Below, piece by piece: positions 26,124 to 35,668 of a DNA stretch of 64,000 bases. The position numbers were made by a program, and so were the translations under genes. The stretch spans positions 184,501 through 248,500 of the forward strand of contig NC_011060.1 of assembly GCF_000020645.1 (NCBI RefSeq), read 5' to 3'. Numbering within the stretch: the first letter of the stretch is position 1; every line of letters begins with the position of its first letter. The notes under the pieces are model-generated. The model was not told where the DNA came from. It saw only the letters and a list, made by a program, of their open reading frames with translations, and searched no databases. The stretch is from Pelodictyon phaeoclathratiforme BU-1 (lineage in GTDB: Bacteria; Bacteroidota; Chlorobiia; Chlorobiales; Chlorobiaceae).

Positions 26124-27263
26124 TTAGTTGCCAAGAAATGCTTTTTGTACAGCGCTGACGCCCGCGCCAATTTCAAAATCAAAGTTGATCTCCTTCAGCG
26201 CACGTTCAATCCCACCGATGACGGTCAGCATGTCGAGCTCATCGTAGAAACCAAGATGAGAGATACGGAAAATCTTGTCCTTGTACTCATCCTGACCAGC
26301 GGCAACGGTTATGCCATTGCTGTTTTTCAGCGCTTTGTTGAATGCCGACCACTTTACCCCTTCAGGGATCCATACGGGAGTAACGGCAAACGACGGGGAG
26401 TTGCTGAAGAGCTTCATGCCAAGCGCATTACATCCCTGACGGCAAGCATTGGCAAGGCTTTCGTGCCGTTTCCAGATATTTTCAATCCCTTCAGCCTTGA
26501 TCATCTGCAATGCCTCATCAAGGCCGATTACCAGCGAAACAGCCGGAGTGAAAGGAGTGTCGTCGCCAGCATGGGCTTTCAGGGCTTTTTTCAGGCTCAT
26601 GTAATACTGTGGCATACCGCTTTGGCCCTTGATGATATCCTGGGCTCTTTCGGATATGGCTACCAGCGCAAGCCCCGGTGGCATCATCAGTCCTTTCTGT
26701 GAACCGGTGATGCAGACATCGACGCCCCAGTCATCAAAATGGAACTCATGTGCCCCGACCGCAGTAATGCCATCAACCAGCACCAGTGCGTCTGACTCTT
26801 CACGGATCAGTGCACTGAGTGTTTTGATATCAGCAGCCGTGCCCGTTGAGGTTTCCGAATGGGTAAGGCAGACAGCTTTTGCGTCCGGATGCTCCTTGAG
26901 CAGCTCTGCCATTCTTTCTGGTTGAATGGCGGAACCCCATGCCACCTTTTCCTCAACGCAATTTCCGGTAAAGACGCGTACCAGTTCTCCCCAACGTTCG
27001 CCAAACTTGCCGGCATTGATGGTAATGACCTTGTCGCCCTGTTTGAAGATGCTCGAAATTGTTGCTTCCATGCCGCCAGTCCCCGAACAACTGAGCACAA
27101 CAACAGGCTGGGTTGTTCGGAACAGATACTTGAGATCGGCGTGAACCCTGGTCAGAATCTCCATGAACTCGGGGTTCCTGTGATGGATAATCGGTGCGGC
27201 CATGCGAAGCATGACATTTTCTGGCACAGGGGTTGGCCCTGGTGTAAATAGTCTTTTTTTCAT
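26124..27263 (-). CDS. Class V aminotransferase (serine/alanine–glyoxylate type)
   Basis: 379 residues, PLP enzyme of the serine–glyoxylate / alanine–glyoxylate group, including proteins long annotated as soluble hydrogenase 42 kDa subunit. N-terminal LFTPGPTPVPENVM, PLP Lys in ITGSQKGLMMPPGLAL and SCSGTGGMEATI motifs are present. The substrate cannot be fixed; serine or phosphoserine metabolism is plausible in a GSB. It is 17 bases downstream of carA in the minus-strand cluster. Confidence 0.85.
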   Translation of the reverse strand: MKKRLFTPGPTPVPENVMLRMAAPIIHHRNPEFMEILTRVHADLKYLFRTTQPVVVLSCSGTGGMEATISSIFKQGDKVITINAGKFGERWGELVRVFTGNCVEEKVAWGSAIQPERMAELLKEHPDAKAVCLTHSETSTGTAADIKTLSALIREESDALVLVDGITAVGAHEFHFDDWGVDVCITGSQKGLMMPPGLALVAISERAQDIIKGQSGMPQYYMSLKKALKAHAGDDTPFTPAVSLVIGLDEALQMIKAEGIENIWKRHESLANACRQGCNALGMKLFSNSPSFAVTPVWIPEGVKWSAFNKALKNSNGITVAAGQDEYKDKIFRISHLGFYDELDMLTVIGGIERALKEINFDFEIGAGVSAVQKAFLGN

Positions 27264-27280
27264 CTCTTCAGAAGAATGGG

Positions 27281-28384
27281 TTACGTTAAATCCATAAGTG
27301 AGGTGAACTCTGCAAAGAGGTAATGGGAGTCGTGTGGTCCAGGAGCGGCTTCAGGATGGTACTGCACCGAAAAGCAGGGTAGATGCCGGTGTTTTACACC
27401 CTCTACGGTATTATCATAAAGGTTGAGGTGAGTCATTTCAAGCTCATCGGGCAGTGACTCCATCTCTACAGCAAAACCATGATTTTGTGAGGTTATCTCT
27501 ATTTGGTTGCTGGCGAGGTTTTTAACCGGGTGATTGCTGCCGTGGTGGCCGAATTTCAGCTTGTAGGTTTCTGCGCCGAACGCCAGCGAAAGCAGTTGGT
27601 GACCAAGGCAGATACCGAAAATCGGTAATGGCTTTGTCGTGCGGTTATAATCGACAAGCTGTTTGATGGTCTCGATTGCATAACCGACGGCTGAAGGGTC
27701 ACCAGGTCCGTTTGAGAGAAAAACTCCGTCCGGATTAAGCTGGATTATCTCATCAGCGGATGTTCCGGCCTTAAGAACTGTTATGCGGCACCCTGCATCT
27801 TGCAGCATGCGCAGGATATTGGTTTTGATGCCGTAATCAAGTGCTGCTACATGATAGCGGGCGTTCTCCTTTTCAAGGGTATAATTTTCTTTGGCTGTAA
27901 CAGTTTTGACCAGATCACGGCCACTCATTTCAGGGCTTTGAAGCGCTGTCTCTCTCAGCTTTTCGTCGTCTGTTTCAAGGGCGGAAATAACGCCTCTCAT
28001 GGCCCCTTTTTCACGGATTTCGCGTACAAGCTTGCGGGTATCAATACCGGCAAGACCCATTACACCAGCTCTTTTGAGACAGGAGTCAAGACTTTCAGTG
28101 GCTTCGAAGTTACTGTGAACGCGCGACACTTCATGGACAATGAAAGCCGAAGCCCATATTTTTTCCGATTCATTATCCGTCGGGTTGATACCGTAGTTTC
28201 CTATCAGCGGATAGGTCATCATCACCATCTGGCCGGCATAGGATGGGTCGGTGAGAATTTCCTGGTATCCGGTATGCGATGTATTGAAAACCACCTCGCC
28301 AGTTGTTTCTCCGATGTGACCAAACGCGGTTCCATGATAGACTGAACCATTTTCCAGGACCAATTTTGCTGCTGTTGGTTGCAT
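27281..28384 (-). CDS. carA: Carbamoyl-phosphate synthase small subunit
   Basis: 367 residues; glutaminase subunit supplying ammonia to CarB for arginine and pyrimidine synthesis. The amidotransferase motifs are FGICLGHQLLSLAF (nucleophile Cys) and SVQYHPEAAPGPHD (His/Glu). I start at ATG 28384, behind GAGAAG; an in-frame ATG at 28396 overlaps the yajC stop. carB is not in the window. Confidence 0.95.
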   Translation of the reverse strand: MQPTAAKLVLENGSVYHGTAFGHIGETTGEVVFNTSHTGYQEILTDPSYAGQMVMMTYPLIGNYGINPTDNESEKIWASAFIVHEVSRVHSNFEATESLDSCLKRAGVMGLAGIDTRKLVREIREKGAMRGVISALETDDEKLRETALQSPEMSGRDLVKTVTAKENYTLEKENARYHVAALDYGIKTNILRMLQDAGCRITVLKAGTSADEIIQLNPDGVFLSNGPGDPSAVGYAIETIKQLVDYNRTTKPLPIFGICLGHQLLSLAFGAETYKLKFGHHGSNHPVKNLASNQIEITSQNHGFAVEMESLPDELEMTHLNLYDNTVEGVKHRHLPCFSVQYHPEAAPGPHDSHYLFAEFTSLMDLT

Positions 28385-28392
28385 GTTGCTTC

Positions 28393-28749
28393 TCATTCCT
28401 TGGTCGTGAGTTTATCGCTGGTTTCCTGTTTTTCTATATTGGCAATAGCGGTACGGTCGAACTTGATTTTTGTGGTCTCACTTACCTGGACCAGAACGGT
28501 TTTCTTTTCCGTGTCAATTCCGGCAACGGTACCATGAGCGCCGCCTATGGTGACAACCTTGTCGCCTCTTTTCAGGCTGTCGAGAACTTTTTCACGATCC
28601 TTCTGCTTTTTTTGCTGGGGACGGATCATGAAGAAGTAAAATACAATGAAGATAAGAACCAGGGGGACAATCTGAATGAGCGGATTTGGCGCCGCCTGTC
28701 CTGCTACGGGTGGTGCAAAGAGGAGGAGTGGCTGTATGAAGTTATGCAT
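28393..28749 (-). CDS. yajC: Preprotein translocase subunit YajC
   Basis: 118 residues: one N-terminal membrane span (PLIQIVPLVLIFIVFYFFMI) followed by the RPQQKKQKDR and GDKVVTIGGAHGTVAGID motifs. Auxiliary part of the SecDF–YajC complex. The stop abuts carA. Confidence 0.95.
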   Translation of the reverse strand: MHNFIQPLLLFAPPVAGQAAPNPLIQIVPLVLIFIVFYFFMIRPQQKKQKDREKVLDSLKRGDKVVTIGGAHGTVAGIDTEKKTVLVQVSETTKIKFDRTAIANIEKQETSDKLTTKE

Positions 28750-28826
28750 GGTATTGTCGTGATTTTAAAAAAACGTAACGGTTTTTTTCTGCTCAGTAAT
28801 GTAATGTATTTATGGAACTATTTCAA

Positions 28827-29879
28827 TCATGCCATCCTTGAGCCAGCGGCAAAGCTTGCGTAAGGCGCGATATTGTAGCAGCATTCAGCCTTCATGCCCC
28901 GTGAGAGTTTAAGTGCGGCAAGGGTAGCGATCATGGCGGCATTATCGGTTGAGTAGACAGTCCCCGGAACATGGAGCGTAATGCCCTCTCTCTTGCAAGC
29001 CTCTTTCATGGCTCTTCGTAATGCTGAGTTTGCACTGACTCCTCCGGCAATTGAAACACTCTTGATACCTCTGCTTCGCGCTGCTGCAATGGTTTTTTCA
29101 ACCAGTACGCTGACGATGGCATACTGGATGGATGCGGCAATATCGGCTTTATGGTGTTCGATGAATTCAGCGCTCTGTTTTTGCAGCCAGGTGAGTACGG
29201 AGGTTTTCAGGCCGGAAAAACTGAAATCAAAATTTCCGAGGTAGTTTTTACTGGTCTGCGATTTTGAGGTGAGCGCTCGTGGAAAGAGGTGGAAAGCGGG
29301 ATCTCCCTTTTCTGCCAGTTTGTCAATTACCGGGCCTGCCGGATAGGGGAGGCCGAGCATCTTGCCGGTTTTGTCGAACGCCTCTCCAGCGGCATCGTCG
29401 AGCGTTCGACCGATCACGCTGTAGGAGAGATCAGGCTCAACAACGGAGAGCAGGGTATGGCCGCCGGAAACTGTCAGCGACACAAAAGCGCCTTCAGGGG
29501 AGGAGTGGAAAGGATCCTCCTGAATAAAGGGAGAGAAGATATGGGCTTCGATGTGATTGACCGGGACAAAAGGGATTTGGAGCGCATACGCCATGCCCTG
29601 GGCAAAACAGAGTCCGACCATGACGGCGCCGATTAAGCCCGGACCGGCGGTCGCGGCTATGACATCCAGATCATTTTTTGTTATATTGGCCTCAGTTACG
29701 GCAGCGTCCACAATTGAAACAATAAGCCGTTCGTGTTCACGTGAAGCCAGTTCCGGTACAACACCGCCAAAGTGTGCGTGACAGCGCTGGGAACTGACAA
29801 CATTCGAGCGCACCTGTCCGCTGCAAAGCACGGCTCCCGATGTTTCGTCACAACTGGTTTCTATGCCTAAAATATTCAT
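28827..29879 (-). CDS. tsaD: tRNA threonylcarbamoyladenosine transferase TsaD
   Basis: 350 residues of the Kae1/Gcp family, attaching threonylcarbamoyl to A37 of ANN-decoding tRNAs. N-terminal GIETSCDETSGAVL, the metal-binding VNHIEAHIFSPF, and SGGHTLL motifs are visible. First gene of the minus-strand cluster and divergent, by only 24 bases, from the small membrane protein gene at 29904, so the two promoters must overlap. Confidence 0.96.
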   Translation of the reverse strand: MNILGIETSCDETSGAVLCSGQVRSNVVSSQRCHAHFGGVVPELASREHERLIVSIVDAAVTEANITKNDLDVIAATAGPGLIGAVMVGLCFAQGMAYALQIPFVPVNHIEAHIFSPFIQEDPFHSSPEGAFVSLTVSGGHTLLSVVEPDLSYSVIGRTLDDAAGEAFDKTGKMLGLPYPAGPVIDKLAEKGDPAFHLFPRALTSKSQTSKNYLGNFDFSFSGLKTSVLTWLQKQSAEFIEHHKADIAASIQYAIVSVLVEKTIAAARSRGIKSVSIAGGVSANSALRRAMKEACKREGITLHVPGTVYSTDNAAMIATLAALKLSRGMKAECCYNIAPYASFAAGSRMA

Positions 29880-29903
29880 GGTATCCTTATTTCAGTATAG
29901 GTT

Positions 29904-30131
29904 ATGGGCAAAGCTAACAATCCAGGCAATAATAGCAAACAGCGTGAGAAGGTAAGCGCTTTCCATGTGCTTTTGATCCTTGTCGGAGCAAACATTATGC
30001 TTCTTATGGCTCCTGATCTCGGTCTTCTTAACAGTATGCTCTATATCCCCGATCTCTACACATGGTCAGCGACGGCTATTGGGTTTGCACTGCTGATTCT
30101 GGGATTCAGGGGTTTTATGAAGAAAATTTGA
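29904..30131 (+). CDS. Small two-span membrane protein, unknown
   Basis: 75 residues with a polar N-terminus (GKANNPGNNSKQREK) and two hydrophobic segments (VLLILVGANIMLLMAP and WSATAIGFALLILGF). No family recognised. It leads toward the moxR operon, about 100 bases downstream, and may be co-transcribed. Confidence 0.6.
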   Translation: MGKANNPGNNSKQREKVSAFHVLLILVGANIMLLMAPDLGLLNSMLYIPDLYTWSATAIGFALLILGFRGFMKKI

Positions 30132-30231
30132 AGATGATGTGGTATTTCCGGCACAGCCCAATGAGGGAACCGGAAGGCTCTACCAAACCGGGAACCGTTT
30201 CCTTAACAGAGTTTACGCAGGAGGATTTACG

Positions 30232-31230
30232 ATGCAACATGCAGTAGAACTGGAGGAGCTTGGAGAGCAGATAACGGAGGCCTCCCGTTTTCTTGAAAAA
30301 ACAAGGGAGCAGCTTTCGCAGCGCATTATTGGTCAGCACGAGGTGATCAGCAGGATCTTTATTGCAATGCTGGTCAATGGCCACATTTTGCTTGAGGGGG
30401 TTCCCGGATTAGCCAAAACACTTATTATCAGGACATTTGCCGCTGCAATGAACCTGAAGTTCCAGCGTATCCAGTTTACCCCGGATATGTTGCCTGCCGA
30501 TCTTATCGGCACCATGATTTACAATCCAAAAGATATGGAGTTCTATCCCCGAAAGGGGCCGGTTTTTGCCAACGTTATTCTTGCTGACGAAATAAACCGT
30601 TCTCCAGCAAAAGTACAATCTGCGCTTCTTGAAGCCATGCAGGAGCATCAGGTAACGATTGGCAGCCAGACTTTCCCTCTGCAGGAACCCTTTATGGTAC
30701 TGGCGACCCAAAACCCGATTGAGCACGAAGGTACCTATATTCTTCCTGAAGCTCAGGTTGACCGGTTTATGATGAAGGTTCTTGTGGATTATCCCTCATA
30801 CGACGAGGAACTTGAGATTATGTTGCAGTCGGCAACCACAGTCAGCGAGTTGCCGGTCATACCGGTTGTCCAGCCTCACGATATTTCAAGGGCAAGAGCC
30901 TTGATCGATAGAATTTATGTCGATCCAAGGGTACAGCGTTATATTGTCGATCTTGTTGTTGCTACCAGAAAACCGGCGCAGTATGGCATGGCTGAGCTTG
31001 AAGCCATGATTGAGTATGGCGCATCACCCAGGGCCTCGATATTTCTGCTTCTTGCGGCCAAAGCCCATGCATTCCTGCAGCATCGCCCCTATATAACACC
31101 GGAGGATGTAAAGACCATTGCCTACGATACCCTCCGCCACCGTATCAGACCGGGGTACGAAGCCGAGGCCGACAACATCAAGCCGGACGACATTATCCGC
31201 CAGATATTGCAGCATGTGCAGGTTCCATAA
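30232..31230 (+). CDS. moxR: MoxR-family AAA+ ATPase
   Basis: 332 residues. Walker A GVPGLAKT (56–63), Walker B ILADEINR and sensor motif ATQNPIEHEGTY match MoxR ATPases, which act with vWA proteins as chaperone-like remodelers. Start chosen at ATG 30232 behind the strong site GCAGGAGGATTTACG; a longer frame from 30139 is rejected. It heads a three-gene operon with DUF58 and a membrane protein. Confidence 0.93.
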   Translation: MQHAVELEELGEQITEASRFLEKTREQLSQRIIGQHEVISRIFIAMLVNGHILLEGVPGLAKTLIIRTFAAAMNLKFQRIQFTPDMLPADLIGTMIYNPKDMEFYPRKGPVFANVILADEINRSPAKVQSALLEAMQEHQVTIGSQTFPLQEPFMVLATQNPIEHEGTYILPEAQVDRFMMKVLVDYPSYDEELEIMLQSATTVSELPVIPVVQPHDISRARALIDRIYVDPRVQRYIVDLVVATRKPAQYGMAELEAMIEYGASPRASIFLLLAAKAHAFLQHRPYITPEDVKTIAYDTLRHRIRPGYEAEADNIKPDDIIRQILQHVQVP

Positions 31231-31245
31231 CGTTGGCGGACGAAC

Positions 31246-32154
31246 ATGAGCACGGAGAAGAGTGTGGAAAAGAGTGAAGAGCATCTGAAGGAACTTCAGA
31301 ATATTATAAGACGGGTTGAAATCCGCTCAAAGCGGATGGCCAGCGAACTGTTCAGCGGTGAATATCACTCCTCGTTCAAGGGAAAAGGTATTGAGTTCAG
31401 TAATGTGCGTGAGTACCAGTATGGCGATGATGTCCGCTCTATTGACTGGAATACCTCTGCCCGAAAACATGAATTATATGTCAAACTCTTTACCGAGGAG
31501 CGCGAACGGAGTTTATTGCTTGTTGTTGACGCATCGGCATCAATGCTTTTCGGCAGCCGGGAGCACAGTAAAAAGGAGGTTGCTCTTGAAGTGAGTGCCG
31601 TCCTTGCGTTCAGCGCCCTTCAGAACAATGATAAGGTTGGGCTTCTTGTCTTTACTGATCGTGTTGAAACCTATATTCCACCTCGCAAGGGGCGCCATCA
31701 TGTGCTGGTGATTCTCGAAGAACTTATTCGGATGAAGCCAGGGAACTCTGCCACCAACATCAACGCAGCCCTCTCTTTTGTTCGTTATACCCGCCAGCGG
31801 CAGGAAATCATTTTTCTTTTGACGGATCTGGTGGACAGCGACTATGAAAAAGGTATGAAGCTTCTTAATACCCGTCACGATTTTATTCTTGTGCATATCA
31901 GTGACCCGCTCGATAAGGCCCTTCCCCTTAGCAGTCTGCTCGATATCGAAGAGCCTGAAACCGGTATGCGACTTACGCTTGATGGCGGAAGCCGTCGCGA
32001 AATAGAGCATTATCGGAGTGTGCAGTGCAAACATTATGAGGAACTTCGTCACCGCCTTCGGCGCATGCGTATTGATTCGCTGTTTCTTGATACCGATCGT
32101 TCGTTTATTGGTGATCTCAACTCATTTTTTCAGCACCGTGAACGCAAGGTTTGA
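31246..32154 (+). CDS. DUF58 protein with vWA-like domain
   Basis: 302 residues. DUF58 core FSNVREYQYGDDVRSIDWN and a MIDAS-like motif VVDASASMLF (residues about 90–97). MoxR–DUF58 pairs are conserved across bacteria; the ATPase and the vWA-like partner are thought to form a complex. It is 15 bases after moxR and overlaps the next gene by 17. Confidence 0.92.
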   Translation: MSTEKSVEKSEEHLKELQNIIRRVEIRSKRMASELFSGEYHSSFKGKGIEFSNVREYQYGDDVRSIDWNTSARKHELYVKLFTEERERSLLLVVDASASMLFGSREHSKKEVALEVSAVLAFSALQNNDKVGLLVFTDRVETYIPPRKGRHHVLVILEELIRMKPGNSATNINAALSFVRYTRQRQEIIFLLTDLVDSDYEKGMKLLNTRHDFILVHISDPLDKALPLSSLLDIEEPETGMRLTLDGGSRREIEHYRSVQCKHYEELRHRLRRMRIDSLFLDTDRSFIGDLNSFFQHRERKV

Positions 32155-33106
32155 AAGATACAGGGTCGGGCTCCGGAAGTGGCTTCCTTTTTTGCCGCTT
32201 TTCATCTTCCTGATGGTACTTTCCTCTTCCTTTTCCTCTGCAGCGGAAACGGTTCAGCCCACAATCACCGTGAAGGTTAATCCCGACACGGTTCTTGTTG
32301 GCGATCGCATGCACTATACCATCAGGGTCCGCCATTCGGAGCAAGAGGTTGCTTCACTTGAAGGGTTTGACAGAAGTGGCACTTCGGCTGAACAGCCCTT
32401 CGAATTGATCAGTCGTAAACATGTGGCTACTACCCCTTTTTCCGGTGCGGCAGAAGATTTGTTTGCGTTTGAATTTGGTGTGTTTGGTGCCGGTCACCAA
32501 TCTATTCCATCCTTTACGGTGGTGATTCGAGATACAAAAGGAAAAATCGCTCAAAAAATAAACTACAGGCCAGCGACCACTCTTTTTGTTCGAGCGCTCA
32601 CCGACTCTTCAATGCGAGAACTCAGGCCTATTAAGCCACCCCTGAAACCCTCGATTCCCTCTGTTTTGATCATGGGGCTCTTTTTTGGAGCATTTGGTAT
32701 TGCAGGCATGGTACTTTTGTTGCTTTTTCTGCTCAAACGCACTGTACGTAACAGTGCGGAGAGGATCGATTCCGGACAGGTTGCCCAGCGAAAGCTCAAA
32801 AAACTTGGATCAAGTCTTTCAGCGGGAATGCCACCGCACGAATGCTATGAAGAACTCAGCAACATTATGCGCACCTTTCTTGAAAACCACTATCGTATCA
32901 GCGCACTTGAAGCCGTAACGCAAGAGATTGAGCGTGATTTGAAAAAGCTCGGTGTTGCCGGGTTTGAAAGTATCATGAATCTGCTTAAACAGGCTGATCT
33001 CGTCAAATTTGCCGACAGCCGTCCAGATGCTGAAGAGTCACGCCAGTCACTCAACAAAGCATCAGAGGTAATTCGTTCTGCCCGATCGTCAAAAGCTGAA
33101 GGATAA
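32138..33106 (+). CDS. Membrane protein with extracytoplasmic beta domain (Bat-like partner)
   Basis: 322 residues if started at the GTG at 32138. Signal-type hydrophobic segment (WLPFLPLFIFLMVLSSS), a beta-rich domain of about 150 residues beginning PTITVKVNPDTVLVGD, a membrane span (GLFFGAFGIAGMVLLLLFLL) and a cytoplasmic helical tail with IRTFLENHY-like text (IMRTFLENHYRISALEA). The layout resembles BatD/DUF4381-type partners that accompany MoxR–DUF58. The 17-base overlap with DUF58 suggests coupling. I do not recognise a more precise family. Confidence 0.7.
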   Translation: MNARFERYRVGLRKWLPFLPLFIFLMVLSSSFSSAAETVQPTITVKVNPDTVLVGDRMHYTIRVRHSEQEVASLEGFDRSGTSAEQPFELISRKHVATTPFSGAAEDLFAFEFGVFGAGHQSIPSFTVVIRDTKGKIAQKINYRPATTLFVRALTDSSMRELRPIKPPLKPSIPSVLIMGLFFGAFGIAGMVLLLLFLLKRTVRNSAERIDSGQVAQRKLKKLGSSLSAGMPPHECYEELSNIMRTFLENHYRISALEAVTQEIERDLKKLGVAGFESIMNLLKQADLVKFADSRPDAEESRQSLNKASEVIRSARSSKAEG

Positions 33107-33186
33107 ATCCGGTATCTGTTCTTTAGGGGGAAGGCTTCCTGAAGGTATCCGCAACAAGAGTTCTGTCAGTGCGTCGTATCAATACA

Positions 33187-33222
33187 AACAAGGGGAATGC
33201 ATGTTTTTGGCATCCCCTTGTT
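33187..33222. terminator. Bidirectional terminator between convergent genes
   Basis: AACAAGGGGAATGC (33187–33200) pairs with GCATCCCCTTGTT (33210–33222) with one bulged A and a T-rich loop, followed by a T-rich stretch on the plus side. It lies between the DUF58-operon's last gene and the convergent Pal-like gene. Confidence 0.7.
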
Positions 33223-33242
33223 GTTTCCTGTGTAATACCATT

Positions 33243-33707
33243 TTATTCAGCAACAAAGTGAGCTCTTCTGTTCTGAGCCCAAGCCTCCTCAGTGCTGCCG
33301 GTGGCAAACGGTTTTTCTTCCCCATAACTGACCGTCTTCAGGCGGACAGGATCAATACCAAGATTAATGGTGTAATTCCGGGCACTGTTTGCACGGCGCT
33401 CACCAAGAGCAAGATTATACTCATTGGTACCTCTCTCATCGCAATGGCCTTCGATGATAACACTGTTATTTTTGAAAACCTGCATCCAGTTGGCATTCGT
33501 CTTCAATTGTTCGACGGCATCCGCTCGAAGATCCGATTTATCAAAATCATAGAAAAGATCACCGAGGCCAGGCAAAATTATCTGAATCGGCGGTGGTGGT
33601 GGCGGTGGTGGTGCTGCTGCTGGAGCAACGACGACATCTTCCCCACAGCAGCAAGCCCCCAGAAAGAGCATGGCTGGAATAAACAGACTTCTCATTAAAG
33701 ATTTCAT
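33243..33707 (-). CDS. pal: Peptidoglycan-associated lipoprotein (Pal-like)
   Basis: 154 residues with a lipoprotein signal (LFIPAMLFLGACC), a run of eight prolines (APAAAPPPPPPPPIQ) and an OmpA-type peptidoglycan-binding domain: GHCDERGTNEYNLALGERRANSARNYT, which is cut here only for length. Start at ATG 33707 behind CCAGGAGAATCCA. Pal links the outer membrane to the wall. The tolA/tolB genes are not in the window. Confidence 0.9.
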   Translation of the reverse strand: MKSLMRSLFIPAMLFLGACCCGEDVVVAPAAAPPPPPPPPIQIILPGLGDLFYDFDKSDLRADAVEQLKTNANWMQVFKNNSVIIEGHCDERGTNEYNLALGERRANSARNYTINLGIDPVRLKTVSYGEEKPFATGSTEEAWAQNRRAHFVAE

Positions 33708-33753
33708 TGGATTCTCCTGGTAATTGTAAGAGCTGGTTTTCAGATCAAGTCCT

Positions 33754-33795
33754 GAAAAAAAGTGTAACACAGGAGCGTCGGAGATCCTGTGTTAC
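33754..33795 (-). terminator. Terminator after the outer-membrane barrel gene
   Basis: GTAACACAGGA (minus strand) pairs perfectly with TCCTGTGTTAC around a 10-base loop, followed by a run of seven Ts on the minus strand. It lies 18 bases past the stop of the barrel gene. Confidence 0.88.
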
Positions 33796-33813
33796 GTGAA
33801 ATAATCGACAATT

Positions 33814-34563
33814 TTAGAACTCGACTCTCAGACCAAGCAGAGCACTGTGACTGACAATGTTGCTATTTATTCCTGAGGCGACCGGCGTATTGCTGCTGCT
33901 GGAAGCGTCAACCCAGTCATTTGTATAGGTAAAGTCCGTTGTTGCGAAATAGCGGTAGCGGAGATCCAGCTTAACGTTCTGGGACAGAGGAAAAGCAAGG
34001 CCTGCACCAAGCTGATAGGCAAGGGTGGTTGCGTGATCGTTATATCCCGGATTCGGATTATCATATAAGGCATTGGTTACTGGATCGTAGTTATATGAGA
34101 AATTCATATCATGAAATGAAACTTGGGCAATACCAACGCCAGCCGTAGCATAGAAATCAACCCCACCGCCGAGGTGCACGTCGTAGTAACCGTTACCCAT
34201 CAATGACAGTGTTGAAACATCACCCCTCATGTCATAGCGCGATCCCTCCTGTGGATAATACTGTAATACATTATCCATGTTGCTGATGCCGGACTTCAAT
34301 GTGTTCTGCTGATAGCCGACTTCGCCCTCAAGCCTGTAGTTCCCATAATCGCAGCCAATAGCTCCCAGTGCGTTGACACCCGAACCGAGGTCAAAATTAG
34401 AATTGCTATTGCCTCCAGCGCCCTGATAGGACTCTTCAGGTGTCATGTTATTCATTCGTGAAATGCCGCCCATACCGCTTATGTAGTGGGTTGCAGCTTG
34501 TACAGGGGTACTTGCAACACCTGTTACAGCCAGGAGTACGAGAAGTGCGAGCGTTTTTTTCAT
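33814..34563 (-). CDS. Outer-membrane beta-barrel protein
   Basis: 249 residues with a signal peptide (LLVLLAVTGVAST...QA) and alternating aromatic/small-residue beta strands through to a C-terminal Phe (ALLGLRVEF), the barrel-closing signature. It resembles small OmpA/opacity-type porin-like proteins. Start at ATG 34563 behind GGAGAACACA. Regulation may involve the palindrome about 70 bases upstream (34632–34646). Confidence 0.8.
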   Translation of the reverse strand: MKKTLALLVLLAVTGVASTPVQAATHYISGMGGISRMNNMTPEESYQGAGGNSNSNFDLGSGVNALGAIGCDYGNYRLEGEVGYQQNTLKSGISNMDNVLQYYPQEGSRYDMRGDVSTLSLMGNGYYDVHLGGGVDFYATAGVGIAQVSFHDMNFSYNYDPVTNALYDNPNPGYNDHATTLAYQLGAGLAFPLSQNVKLDLRYRYFATTDFTYTNDWVDASSSSNTPVASGINSNIVSHSALLGLRVEF

Positions 34564-34918
34564 TGTGTTCTCCATGATTATTTTGGGTTAGTGCCAATAG
34601 AAAAGAAAAAAAGTTATCGTTTTATGATAAGCTTTATTTTATAAAGAAATAATTTATTTCGTTCTTTATTGCTTTTTTTTGTAAAAAGAGTTCATTGTGA
34701 TATTGATGAATACAGGTGTATAGTACTACTGAAAAGAGTTCTTGCGGAATGAACTTTTTGTATTGTAGCATTGTTTGCTAAAGTGCGTTGCCTGTATTGA
34801 AGTATAAGGATTATAGTTTGTTGCAGTAAAAAGAAGTTTTATTATTTATCTGCGGCTAATTTTCTGCTCATTGCCGGGAATACATCAATCATATGTTTGC
34901 TAATCAATAACGCAAAAA
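34564..34918. other. Intergenic region with regulatory palindromes
   Basis: 355 AT-rich bases. It holds the palindromes TTATC-N7-GATAA (34614–34630) and CTTTAT-TTT-ATAAAG (34632–34646) upstream of the barrel gene. Beyond 34690 I see only imperfect hairpins. Confidence 0.5.
34632..34646. promoter_or_regulatory. Palindrome CTTTAT-N3-ATAAAG
   Basis: A perfect 6-base inverted repeat of the same class as the sites at 40256, 40289 and 40676. It stands about 70 bases before the barrel gene's ATG, a likely operator position. Confidence 0.5.
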
Positions 34919-35164
34919 GTGCTATCATTGAATAACAAGAAGAACGTAATCAAAGTCAGCAAAATAGTGACTGTTGTTTCCCTGTTACTCTTTTCGGTTA
35001 TGCCCAGGGCATACGCAAGGGAGGAATTGGGGGTAGGTGTCACCTGTCTCTTCTCTGATGTTCCGGTGGATTTGTTTGCTGAAATAGCTCCTGTACTCGA
35101 TGTAACACCCGATGTGCATCTCAATGTCAACGGCGCCATAGGAATTCATTACTATTTGCATTAA
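34919..35164 (+). pseudogene. Remnant of an outer-membrane barrel gene
   Basis: An 81-codon frame from GTG: a plausible signal peptide (IVTVVSLLLFSVMPRAYA) joined directly to what looks like the last two strands of a small barrel (VDLFAEIAPVLDVTPD, GAIGIHYYLH). The body of the barrel is missing, suggesting an internal deletion. It could still encode a short secreted peptide. Confidence 0.5.
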
Positions 35165-35188
35165 TAAATACTATTTTATTGCTTTCTT

Positions 35189-35545
35189 GTGGCGCTTGTT
35201 CTTGATGCCGTATATTGTCGGAGCCATTCAGAAGCTCTTCCCGGAGAGTATGTTCAGTTGGTTGTACGTGATAATGGTCGAGGCATTGACAAGGAGACGA
35301 TTAAGTCGATATTTGAGCCGTTTTTTACCACAAAGCCCATGACGGAGAGCAGCGGTTTTGGCCTTTCAACGGTCCACGGCATTGTCAGACAGAATAACGG
35401 TTTTATCGAGGTATTCAGTCGGGATGGGGAAGGAACGACATTTGAAATATATATACCGAGGTGTTGTGTTGAAGTTCACGGGAGTTCACCTGCAAAAGAG
35501 TCGTTCGAGGAGCTGGTTGATGGCGAAACCATTCTCTCGTCCTGA
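35189..35545 (+). pseudogene. Histidine-kinase ATPase-domain fragment
   Basis: 118 codons that match the middle and end of an HATPase_c domain: DNGRGIDKETIKSIFEPFF, GFGLSTVHGIVRQNNGFI and a GTTFEIYIPR close. The N box and the whole HisKA region are missing, and the frame ends at GETILSS where hybrid kinases run into a receiver domain. I read it as the leftover of a deleted hybrid kinase gene. Confidence 0.75.
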
Positions 35546-35668
35546 TCTTGCCTGTGAAATTTGTGTGACGCTTGATAGTAAGGTGACAATTGTGAATATG
35601 TAAAGTGATGTTATGCGCTCTATTTGTTCGTGTTTTCGATGGTATACGCTCTTAAATTGATGAGGATC

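Noticed and set aside
34690..34760. Imperfect hairpin around AAAAGAGTTC
   Set aside because: Stem is short and bulged; no conserved context.
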